Positions 34,140-42,259 of a stretch of 64,000 nucleotides of DNA are shown here, piece after piece (the first letter of the stretch is position 1; each line of letters begins with the position of its first letter). Origin of the DNA: MED-G105 sp039814575 (GTDB lineage: Bacteria > Pseudomonadota > Alphaproteobacteria > Caulobacterales > Parvularculaceae); the NCBI GenBank assembly GCA_039814575.1, contig JBCCAY010000008.1, positions 62,001-126,000 of the forward strand. Direction: 5' to 3'. Under the pieces are notes generated by a model, which was not told the origin of the DNA, made no database searches, and worked only from the letters and a program-made list of their open reading frames with translations. The position numbers and the translations under genes are program-made.

Positions 34140-35771
34140 CTAAAGGCCTTTGCCGAACCGCACCTGGTCCGTCGGCACGGCGACGCCGCGGCGCACCCAC
34201 ACGTCCCACGCGCGCGTGCGCTCGGCAAGTTTAAACTCCGTATAAAGAAGAGCTTCGGCGCTCGCTTTCACCGCTTTCGTCGCCGGATCGAGATCGAGAC
34301 GCGGCACGAAAACCACATTGGCCGCCGTCGCCGCCACCTTGCCGTCTGAGACGCACGGTTTGGCGCTGACAAGAACGCAAGCCGTATCGGCGCCGGTTAA
34401 GATCGCTACATCAAGCCCGCCTTGGACAAGGCTCTCGGCGCGCGCCGCAGCCTCTAAGAGCATAGACGTTTGATCGATCGGCGCGGTGGCGAACAGGGTC
34501 TGCGCTTTCGGCGTCGTGAACCGTCCCTCCTCGATCCATTCAGCGATGCGCGCCCCGCCTGGATGGACCAGCCCGAACGCCGCGCGCGCCGTCGCGTCAG
34601 CCTTGGCGCTTAACTGAAACTGGAGGGCGAGCTGGCCGACCGATTGGGTCATGATCGCCGCGGTCCAGAACAATGTCAGCGCGGCGACAACGCCGGAGAT
34701 CGCGATCGACGCCCGGTCATGGTCGCGGAAAACGCCGTCATAAAATGGCGAGGCGATCGATAAGGCGGCCATCCCTGCAGCGAGAACGAAGAGCGGCATC
34801 GCTTGCGCGCCGGCGAGCCGTGCGGCGATTAAAGAACCAGCGAGAAACGCCGCGCCCACGAGCCAGCCACGACGATAGTCCCGCCCGCCGAACACCGCCG
34901 CCGCTGCGATCACCGCCGCCGTCGACACCGCAACGCCGGCGAGCCCCCACACCCCAGCGCCGTTGGAAAGCCCCCGCGCCGCTTCGTCGATCAGCGCCGA
35001 AGCAGCCGAAGCGCGGGCCATGGTTAGTCCCGGTGCGGAAAACTCAGCCACAATGCAAAGACCGATGAAACTTGCGAACGCACCCACATAGCGCGTCAAC
35101 CCGTTCTGCCCGGTAAGAAACGGACAAGCCGATAACACCAGAAAACCGGCCAGCGTGAATATCGGGTTGAACGTCCACAAGGCGAACATCAATCCGCCGG
35201 ACAGAAGGCCTTCAAAAACTGCGCGATCCCAGCTCTCATCGGCAGGCCCCGACAAAAAACCAACGGCAAGAACCGCGTAATAGGCGAGCGCCATTTCCGC
35301 CGGACCGGAAAACGGCGCGATGACATAAGCCGCCATCGCAGCGGTTAAGACAACGGCCTGGGCGATGGGCAACCGCACCGAGGCAAAGTAAGCGAGCGGA
35401 TAGGCCGCCAGCACGGCCGCGATCGCCTTCGCCGCTAAATGGATGCGGCCTGGCGCATCGGCGAATTTGTCGGCCAAAATCAGCAAAAAGAGATAGAACG
35501 GTTGCGCCTCGCCCGCCGCGCCGGCGACGCCGGCTTCCAGAGCGCGCGCGTCAGCGATCGGCGCAATCACGGCCGTTGTCGGCGCTAGGCTTAAAAGCGC
35601 CGGCGAAAACACCGCCAACGCTATAAAAGGCGTCGCCGCTAAGACCGCCGCAATGAACGCCCAACCGGGATCTTGCCACGCATAAAGCGCCATCGCCGCC
35701 TTGCGCGCCCTTGGCGCGGGCTTCCGCCATGTCGGCGTATCGATGCTCTCATCATAGATCTCAGCGTGCAT
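34140..35771 (-). CDS. Polytopic membrane protein of unknown function
   Basis: 543 residues from the ATG at 35771; an in-frame TTG at 35786 has weaker support. About ten to twelve Ala-rich membrane helices run from residue 35 to 395, followed by a soluble C-terminal domain of about 140 residues (SAKADATARAAFGLVHPGGARI onward, in two parts) ending WVRRGVAVPTDQVRFGKGL. The layout, many helices and then an extracytoplasmic domain, recalls GT-C or O-antigen-ligase-like enzymes, but I see no catalytic motif, so no function is assigned. The C-terminal domain has a Cys pair (ADTACVLVSAKPCVSDG). No operon partner. Confidence 0.75.
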   Translation of the reverse strand: MHAEIYDESIDTPTWRKPAPRARKAAMALYAWQDPGWAFIAAVLAATPFIALAVFSPALLSLAPTTAVIAPIADARALEAGVAGAAGEAQPFYLFLLILADKFADAPGRIHLAAKAIAAVLAAYPLAYFASVRLPIAQAVVLTAAMAAYVIAPFSGPAEMALAYYAVLAVGFLSGPADESWDRAVFEGLLSGGLMFALWTFNPIFTLAGFLVLSACPFLTGQNGLTRYVGAFASFIGLCIVAEFSAPGLTMARASAASALIDEAARGLSNGAGVWGLAGVAVSTAAVIAAAAVFGGRDYRRGWLVGAAFLAGSLIAARLAGAQAMPLFVLAAGMAALSIASPFYDGVFRDHDRASIAISGVVAALTLFWTAAIMTQSVGQLALQFQLSAKADATARAAFGLVHPGGARIAEWIEEGRFTTPKAQTLFATAPIDQTSMLLEAAARAESLVQGGLDVAILTGADTACVLVSAKPCVSDGKVAATAANVVFVPRLDLDPATKAVKASAEALLYTEFKLAERTRAWDVWVRRGVAVPTDQVRFGKGL

Positions 35772-36137
35772 AAAACTACGATCCAAGGCGCTCGGCCGTT
35801 AACGCTTAGCTTTTCAACTCTCGACTCTTCCCAAAGGTCCGACATCAGCGCCGGCGCCCCAATTCGGGATTCGGTCAGTAGGAGGATCGCAAGTCTCTTG
35901 CCGTTTCGCTTTTTTAGGGAAGAAAGGCCCGTCGACGCGCCAAAACCGAACGCCCGCGCCAGCATTGATTGCTATCGTCGATTACTGGCGTCGATTAAGG
36001 ATAACGCGCAAAGAACCGGTCAGCGCCGAAGGATCGAGATCTAAGTTGAAAGACACACCACAGCGAGGGGCGTTCGGAAACCAGTTGCCGAAATCGCCTT
36101 ATTGTCGCAGGGAGCGAGCGCGGATAACGTCCTCGCT
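35772..36137. other. Intergenic region upstream of the FzlA-like gene
   Basis: 366 bases between divergent genes. A TTAAC half-site occurs at about 35809, but no full CtrA box. I see no further gene or hairpin. Confidence 0.4.
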
Positions 36138-36833
36138 ATGCGCACTCTTTTCACCCAGTCCTTCGATCCAAATAGCCGCTTCATCAAACTGGTGCTTGCG
36201 GAAAAACAGCTCGACGCCCGCTTTGAAACGCCGACGAACGACGAAGACGGGGCGGCCTTCGCCATCGCCAATCCCGCGTTAACCGTCCCTGTCTTAATCG
36301 ACGAAGCGCCAACGGGCGGCGAGGTCTCGATCTCTCCAGAAACGGCGATTGCTGAATATCTGGATGAAGCCTATCCCGGAGCTACGCTCATGCCGCAAAC
36401 ATCGGCGGGTCGGGCGGAAGTGCGCCGTCTTCTCGCTTGGGCCGCAGTGAAGTTCGAAGCTGACGTCAACACGCTTCTCCTGCGCCCGCGCCTTGAATCG
36501 GGCGGCCGGTACATCTTTGAACCGGACGCCCGCCGCGCCGGCCTCAGCGCCTTGCAATGGCATCTTGATTATTTCAATTGGCTGTTGGAGCAACGTGCCT
36601 GGCTCGCCGGCGAAAAAATGACCCTCGCGGATTTCAGTATCGCCGCCCGCCTCTCTACGCTTGATTATTTCGGCGATATTTCATGGACCAGCGCCCATAA
36701 CGACGCTGGCGGATTGATGGACGTGAAAGCATGGTATGCACGGATGAAGTGCCGCCCATCCTTTCGCCAAGTATTAGAAGAGCGGTTCGCGAATACGCCG
36801 CCGGCCAGCCACTACCAAAACCCCGACTTTTGA
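36138..36833 (+). CDS. fzlA: FzlA-like FtsZ-binding GST-fold protein
   Basis: 231 residues with a glutathione-S-transferase fold: an N-terminal thioredoxin-like domain starting MRTLFTQSFDPNSRFIKLVLAEKQ and a helical domain with WLAGEKMTLADFSIAARLS, then LDYFGDISW. The C-terminus, FANTPPASHYQNPDF, matches FzlA, the FtsZ-binding division protein first described in Caulobacter, and the gene's place before queG is conserved in alphaproteobacteria. FzlA binds FtsZ filaments and activates constriction; it does not need glutathione chemistry. I chose ATG 36138 (typical FzlA start) over the upstream TTG at 36102, although the ribosome site is weak. Confidence 0.82.
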   Translation: MRTLFTQSFDPNSRFIKLVLAEKQLDARFETPTNDEDGAAFAIANPALTVPVLIDEAPTGGEVSISPETAIAEYLDEAYPGATLMPQTSAGRAEVRRLLAWAAVKFEADVNTLLLRPRLESGGRYIFEPDARRAGLSALQWHLDYFNWLLEQRAWLAGEKMTLADFSIAARLSTLDYFGDISWTSAHNDAGGLMDVKAWYARMKCRPSFRQVLEERFANTPPASHYQNPDF

Positions 36834-36909
36834 TCGCCATTGCGGTTGTTAAGCGCTCAACGAAATCTAGGCTTTCGCATCGCGAACGCTCGCCGCTATA
36901 ATCAAATAC

Positions 36910-38082
36910 ATGTCCAGCGCGCCGCCGCCATCCAACGCCGCCGAAACGAACGCCGATAGCGCGGCTGACACGCGATGCGCGGCGGTGAAACGCTTGGCGT
37001 TAAGCGCCGGCTTCGACGCGGCGCGCATCACATCGCCAAGCGCTATTCCAGACGCCCCCGCCCGCCTTTCGGAATTCCTGAAGCTCGGCCGCCATGGCGA
37101 TATGAGTTGGATGGCGGATCGCACCGCGCAGCGGGCCGATCCTTCAACGCTTTGGTCGGAAGTGCGCTCTATTATTATGATTGGGCAGAATTACGGCCCC
37201 GACGACAACCCTTTGGAGCTTCTTCAGCATAAAGAAAAAGCCGCGATATCGGTTTATGCAAAGGGCAAAGACTATCACGACGTCGTCAAGAAACGACTGA
37301 AACGCCTCGCGCGCGCAGTTATTGACGATTTTGGCGGCGAGGTGAAAGTTTTTGTAGACACCGCGCCGGTAATGGAAAAACCACTCGCCGAAGCCGCCGG
37401 CCTCGGTTGGCAGGGAAAACACACCAATCTCGTCTCACGCGACTTCGGATCTTGGCTGTTCTTAGGGTCGATTTACACAACCCTTGACCTTACGCCGGAT
37501 ACACCGGAGGCGGACCATTGCGGCGCCTGCACGGCGTGCCTCGACATTTGTCCGACGAACGCTTTCCCCGAGCCCTACAAACTCGACGCCCGTCGCTGCA
37601 TCTCCTATCTCACGATCGAACATAAGGGGCACATTCCACGGGAATTTAGGACGTCGATCGGCAACCGTATCTATGGATGCGATGACTGTCTCGCCGTCTG
37701 CCCCTGGAACAAGTTCGCGCAGCGAGCAGAAGAAACGAAACTGCACGCCCGCGACGCTTTGAAGGCGCCGACCCTAGCCGATCTTGCCGACCTCGATGAC
37801 GCAAACTTTCGAACACTTTTCGCCGGAACGCCGGTGAAACGGACGGGGCGTGACCGCTTTATCCGTAATGTGATGATTGCTCTTGGCAACTCCGGCGACA
37901 AAAGTCTCGCTGCGTCAACGCAAGCGAGGCTGATAGACCCGTCGCCTCTTGTGCGCGCTGCGGCCGTTTGGGCGATGCGCCGGCTTCTCTCGGAAAGAGA
38001 AATCGCGCCTTTCAGGGATACGCACGCCCGCCATGAGCCGGACCCTGACGTGAAGGCGGAATGGACGGCGTCGCTTCAATAG
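36910..38082 (+). CDS. queG: Epoxyqueuosine reductase QueG
   Basis: 390 residues. It reduces epoxyqueuosine in tRNA position 34 to queuosine using cobalamin and two [4Fe-4S] clusters. The N-terminal cobalamin-binding half includes GDMSWMADRTAQRADP and VFVDTAPVMEKPLAEAAGLGW (two parts) with the catalytic Asp; the clusters are in CGACTACLDICPTNAF and CDDCLAVCPWNKFA. The C-terminal HEAT-like segment is present and the first 25 residues are a disordered extension. The order fzlA-queG is common in alphaproteobacteria. Convergent with the giant gene at 38115. Confidence 0.96.
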   Translation: MSSAPPPSNAAETNADSAADTRCAAVKRLALSAGFDAARITSPSAIPDAPARLSEFLKLGRHGDMSWMADRTAQRADPSTLWSEVRSIIMIGQNYGPDDNPLELLQHKEKAAISVYAKGKDYHDVVKKRLKRLARAVIDDFGGEVKVFVDTAPVMEKPLAEAAGLGWQGKHTNLVSRDFGSWLFLGSIYTTLDLTPDTPEADHCGACTACLDICPTNAFPEPYKLDARRCISYLTIEHKGHIPREFRTSIGNRIYGCDDCLAVCPWNKFAQRAEETKLHARDALKAPTLADLADLDDANFRTLFAGTPVKRTGRDRFIRNVMIALGNSGDKSLAASTQARLIDPSPLVRAAAVWAMRRLLSEREIAPFRDTHARHEPDPDVKAEWTASLQ

Positions 38083-38114
38083 GTCATCCTAGGGACAATT
38101 ATTCGTCGAGAAAC

Positions 38115-41100
38115 TTAGGCTTCAATCGTCACTGCAACCGTCGCGTAGTCGAAATTGCCTTGGCCGTCGTCGACGAAATAGCGGAAAACGTCTTCACCGC
38201 TCCATGAGTCGTCAGCGACATAGGTCACCGTACCGTCGTCATTGGCGCGAACCGATCCGCGTTCCGACCACAGACCGTTTAGCTCTAGAACGCCGCCGTC
38301 CGGATCAGAATCGTTCGCCAAAACGTCGATCGTGATTTCTTCGCCGGCGGCCACTGTGACCGCATCGTCAACAAGCGTCGGCCCCGCGTTCGACGGATCA
38401 AAAGCGCCATTGAACGTCGGCGGTTCAGGATCGTTGCGCCAATACCAATTGAAGGGGTTGAGGTCCGGTCCGAGGTCGACAACGACGCCAATTTGTATGG
38501 GTTCGCCCGTCGCACGATCGGCGACGACCTGTTCAACGACAGTAACGAGCGATCCGTCTTCGCCCTCCCAATACCCGTGATCGCTTATGGCGTTCGCGAG
38601 GCGCTGTTTAGAAATGGAAATTCGGCTCTCGTCGCTCGATACTTGCGTTGACCCGACCGAGTCGGTTTTCTCCGCTGGAAAATAAATCCAGATCTCGCCG
38701 TCGCGAAAGACTGTTGCGTCAAGCGCACCGTCATATGTCGGATCATAATCAAGACGCCCCTCCACCAACTGGTCCGAATTTAGGAAAATATCCGAGGCCG
38801 ACGGTTGGCTAAAGTCGGTTTCAGCGCCGATGACATCGACATCAATGAATACGTAATTAAACGGGTCGACAGAAGGGTCAAATCCATCCTGCCCGACGAG
38901 CGTTTTTTCCGTATAAAACCCGGTCTTAAAGCCGTCGACCGTGGCGCCGTTAAAGGCCATATCGATCGTCTGATTGCCGATGAATACGCCATAGGTCTGC
39001 ATATCCCCGGCGAACTCTAAATCCGACCCAACGAGATCGAGATCTTTGAACGTATAATGCCCCGTATACTCAACCCGAACGCCGTATTTCGTCTCCCAAG
39101 CCGTAAAGTCTGAAATAATGGAACGAGCGTCATGGTTTTGCTCCGGCGAACCTTTGATGACCTCCAACCCTTTTTCCACGGCGATCGCTTCGTTACCACT
39201 AAAAATCGCGATTGGCGCGTGATCCGTGTCTCCTAAGTCAGCGTCCGTCATGATCGACGGATTTTGCAATGTCGCTGGGTCGATTTTTGAGTCAAACGGA
39301 TCAGTGCCTCGGGAGAAATACACAAACCCTTGGCCGCCCGGCATGCCGGCAGCGACATTGTCCACCGCTTCAACCATGCGGCTTTGGAACCAGAAGCCTG
39401 TGCCGTTGCGACCGAGGTCAAATGCGTCAACGTCCGCGCCGTCTTTCGTCAACTGATCGACGCCAAAGGCCTTGATAGCGATATTATCCACCCACCGCCC
39501 CGTTTCATTGCCAGCTTCAGCGATAAAGCCGGCGCCGACAATATCATACACATTGTTGGACGCGATCACCGCGTGGGAGTCATGGTGGACTATGCCCCAC
39601 CCAACAACGCCATTCACCGTGTTGCCGACAATCATCGCCGGATCATCCAATTGACCGACGCCGGAACGGTGGATGTGAAGCGCATACCGTCCCTGAACAT
39701 TACTGTCGGCTGCGACGTTCTCCACGTCGCTGATGTCGACAGACCGAACCGACTTGTCCGTCCGCCCAAGGTCGTCAAACTGCGCATACCGTACGTCGAT
39801 ATCGTCGGAGTGCATTAACATGACATGCCCGCGTTGATGCACAGGCAACGCGTCGCCGTTTTCCGTCTCGATACGGATATTGCGTGTTTGGTTCGAAACA
39901 TATGCTTTGAGATCGTCGCGCGGGCCGTCATGGTCGTACTGCAAGGGACGATCAAAAAAGATCGTTGTCCCATCAATGCCAGTAATGATGAGTTCTTCGT
40001 CTTGTGTTTTACCGGTCTCAAGGGAGCGCGTGCCGTCAGATTGAACCGCCGTTAAATGGGTGCCCGTAAGGACGATGGTGTCGCCCACCTGCCAGCCTTC
40101 AGGCACGCCGTCGAGCGTAAGCGATGTATCGCCCGCCATAGGATCGGCGGCGACTTTCAAGAAGTTCTCTTTCTCCGCCCCGTGAATTTCTACTGAACCA
40201 TGGGAAATCAAACCGCGAGAGAGAAGTTTCGGATCCCAGGCGACGTCGATATCGCCATTGTCAGCGATCGAAATGACGGCCGAAACATCTGGGTCTACGG
40301 GATTATCCGCCGTGCCGATCGTCAATGCGCCGGACGGTGAAACAACAAACGTGTCGACCTCCATGAAGGTGCCCACATCAGTGGCGAAGTCGAGCTTGCC
40401 GTCAACGCGCACCGTGAAGAGGGAGGCGGGGCTTTCGCCGTCATATAAGACCGTATAGCCCGAAGGAATAACCACCTTAGCGCCCGCGCCCGGCACTTCG
40501 CCGCCGGCCCAAGTGGATGGGTCGAACCATGATCCGTCGCTCACCGCCACATGGGTCGCCTCGGCGACGGGCACCAAGTCCAAGAGCGCCATATGCTCAG
40601 ACGCTTTCGCGGGGTCGTCAGGGTGCGCATGATTGGCGTGCGCGTCGGAATTCGTCCCGTGATCATGCATGCCGTGATCATGGCCGCTATGGTCATCGTC
40701 GGAATCCGCCGCAGACATTTCTTCAGACGGCTCGTCGTCATTTGTCGCCGAAGCGGCTACCGACGCCCCTGAACCCGTCTGCTGGGAATTTGCCGTTTGG
40801 CTGTTTTGGTTCTGGTCGCTCGCATTGTGGGCGCTATGGTCGTGGTCGCCATGGTTGTGGCCCGCTTCTTCTTCGGCGCCGCCGTCAGCGTCCTCATCGT
40901 CGGCGGTTTCATCACTCGCTGCGGCGTCGCTTGTTTCATCGTCGCTTTCCTTATCGTCGTCCGCACCCGCTTCGTCCGCGCCGACGGCGCCCTCAGCGCC
41001 GCCGTTTTCATCATCGTTGGAGTGGTCGTGTTCAGAATGGTCGTGATTTGAATGATCGTGAGCGCCGTCAACAACGCCCGCCTCGCCGGAAGCTATTTGG

Positions 41101-41834
41101 CCGGCGTCTTGTTGTTTTTCGCCGTCGTCACTGTTCGACGGCGCGCCTTGCGCTTCGCCGCCGGTTTGCTCTTCACTGTTGGGATCGGTTTGCGTCGGCT
41201 CGTCGGTGGATACAACCTGTTCCTCTACGGCTGGTTCTGGCGCTGCTGGCGCCGCAACGACTTCTTCCACCGAGGACGGAACAATCGTGACGTCGAAATC
41301 GCCGAAGCGGCGAAAGCGTGGGCGAGAAAAGATTCTTTCCCATCCACTGACGAACGCCTCCGCTTCAGCAAGCGTATCGAATTCTAGTTCTACACTGCGC
41401 GTCCGGCGACGAAATACCGGGAACTCTGCGATGACCGTATACGTTACCTCTTCGGGCGCAGCAGCGATTGAACGCCCGCTAATCGCTGCACTTTGGCTCA
41501 CCGACTGACTTGCGGACGTCGTTGATACGTCTCCAGACGGCGCATCGTTCGATGCATTGCCCCGCCACGACGCATGTCCCCGACAGATCGATCCGCCGAG
41601 TCCGTCGATTCCTTGATCGCCTTCGGCGCCGACTTCCTTAAGACCAACGCCCATTAGTCCAGCGAGCAATGCGAGATTCTTCTTATCCGCGTACTTCGCT
41701 CGCCGCCTTGCTTTGCGGCTCTCTCGCTGGGGTAGGCAGCCGCGTTTTCCAGCGGCGTTGACGACATCTTCGATCGTCAAAGCGTCATCTGAAAGAGTTG
41801 CAATAGGACGGGCGGGGTTCATACGCATACTCAT
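38115..41834 (-). CDS. Giant surface protein with G8 domain, three histidine clusters and cadherin-like end
   Basis: 1239 residues from the ATG at 41834; a TTG at 41918 is an alternative, and neither has a good ribosome site. The parts in order are a short N-terminal conserved-looking block, an acidic Glu/Asp/Ala-rich linker, three His-Asp clusters (encoded at about 41022-41070, 40827-40862 and 40622-40700, nineteen histidines in all), a G8 domain (WFDPSTWAGGEVPGAGAKVVIPSG at its head, in two parts), a long parallel beta-helix-like region with HIHRSGVGQLDDPAMIVGNTV and similar coils, and a final cadherin-like domain (ITIDVLANDSDPDGGVLE) with Ca-binding DxD. There is no obvious signal peptide or RTX repeat, so the secretion route is unclear. 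G8 domains occur in extracellular polysaccharide-related proteins. Confidence 0.85.
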   Translation of the reverse strand: MSMRMNPARPIATLSDDALTIEDVVNAAGKRGCLPQRESRKARRRAKYADKKNLALLAGLMGVGLKEVGAEGDQGIDGLGGSICRGHASWRGNASNDAPSGDVSTTSASQSVSQSAAISGRSIAAAPEEVTYTVIAEFPVFRRRTRSVELEFDTLAEAEAFVSGWERIFSRPRFRRFGDFDVTIVPSSVEEVVAAPAAPEPAVEEQVVSTDEPTQTDPNSEEQTGGEAQGAPSNSDDGEKQQDAGQIASGEAGVVDGAHDHSNHDHSEHDHSNDDENGGAEGAVGADEAGADDDKESDDETSDAAASDETADDEDADGGAEEEAGHNHGDHDHSAHNASDQNQNSQTANSQQTGSGASVAASATNDDEPSEEMSAADSDDDHSGHDHGMHDHGTNSDAHANHAHPDDPAKASEHMALLDLVPVAEATHVAVSDGSWFDPSTWAGGEVPGAGAKVVIPSGYTVLYDGESPASLFTVRVDGKLDFATDVGTFMEVDTFVVSPSGALTIGTADNPVDPDVSAVISIADNGDIDVAWDPKLLSRGLISHGSVEIHGAEKENFLKVAADPMAGDTSLTLDGVPEGWQVGDTIVLTGTHLTAVQSDGTRSLETGKTQDEELIITGIDGTTIFFDRPLQYDHDGPRDDLKAYVSNQTRNIRIETENGDALPVHQRGHVMLMHSDDIDVRYAQFDDLGRTDKSVRSVDISDVENVAADSNVQGRYALHIHRSGVGQLDDPAMIVGNTVNGVVGWGIVHHDSHAVIASNNVYDIVGAGFIAEAGNETGRWVDNIAIKAFGVDQLTKDGADVDAFDLGRNGTGFWFQSRMVEAVDNVAAGMPGGQGFVYFSRGTDPFDSKIDPATLQNPSIMTDADLGDTDHAPIAIFSGNEAIAVEKGLEVIKGSPEQNHDARSIISDFTAWETKYGVRVEYTGHYTFKDLDLVGSDLEFAGDMQTYGVFIGNQTIDMAFNGATVDGFKTGFYTEKTLVGQDGFDPSVDPFNYVFIDVDVIGAETDFSQPSASDIFLNSDQLVEGRLDYDPTYDGALDATVFRDGEIWIYFPAEKTDSVGSTQVSSDESRISISKQRLANAISDHGYWEGEDGSLVTVVEQVVADRATGEPIQIGVVVDLGPDLNPFNWYWRNDPEPPTFNGAFDPSNAGPTLVDDAVTVAAGEEITIDVLANDSDPDGGVLELNGLWSERGSVRANDDGTVTYVADDSWSGEDVFRYFVDDGQGNFDYATVAVTIEA

Positions 41835-42259
41835 CACCACACTTGCGCTTACGCAAAAATCACGAACGCTCAAGAAGTCTCGAAGAGCCGAAACGCGCCC
41901 CTCGAACCGCTCTTTCAAGAGACCATTATTCTGTATACGGCCTCTTCGACGCTTCGATGGAAGTACAATGAATGGAAATGATTAGGGCGAGGCTTGCGGA
42001 CGCTTTAGAATTGTGAGCGAAACTTTAACACCGCATTATCCACAAAATAAGTGATTGTTTCTATTTAATAATATCTATCGCCTGAAGAAAATGTAACCTT
42101 AGGTGCGGCGTCTGTGTCCGGCGTCGATGAAGACCCAACCCGCATCCATTAACGGTCTGTAATTTTGACGATCAGCGACAAACGCATCGTTAGGGTGTCA
42201 GCACGGCTCGACAGGCGTGTGCATCCAACGCTCTTCGCGCCTGCGCAAGAAGAACGGCG
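41835..42259. other. AT-rich intergenic region with a DnaA-type box
   Basis: 425 bases between two minus-strand genes. About 42000-42110 is clearly more AT-rich than the surroundings (TTTCTATTTAATAATATC). It holds a TTATCCACA box (42036-42044), listed separately, and a near CtrA match TTAA-N7-TTAT at 42025-42039. No gene is seen. Confidence 0.45.
42036..42044 (+). promoter_or_regulatory. Perfect DnaA-box match TTATCCACA
   Basis: The 9-mer matches the strong DnaA box consensus. It is alone, so an origin is not supported; regulation of the downstream giant gene by DnaA is only a possibility. Confidence 0.35.

Noticed and set aside
40517..41290. 257-codon plus-strand frame rich in Arg/His/Pro
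   Set aside because: It is the antisense of the acidic, His/Asp-rich part of the giant G8 gene; GAC/CAC-type codons read backwards keep a frame open.
38115..41834. RTX / type I secreted haemolysin-like protein
   Set aside because: No GGxGxDxxx nonapeptide repeats are present; the Asp-rich region is the His/Asp linker instead.
42000..42110. Chromosomal origin of replication
   Set aside because: Only one DnaA box is present and no origin-linked genes (dnaA, hemE, parAB) are near.
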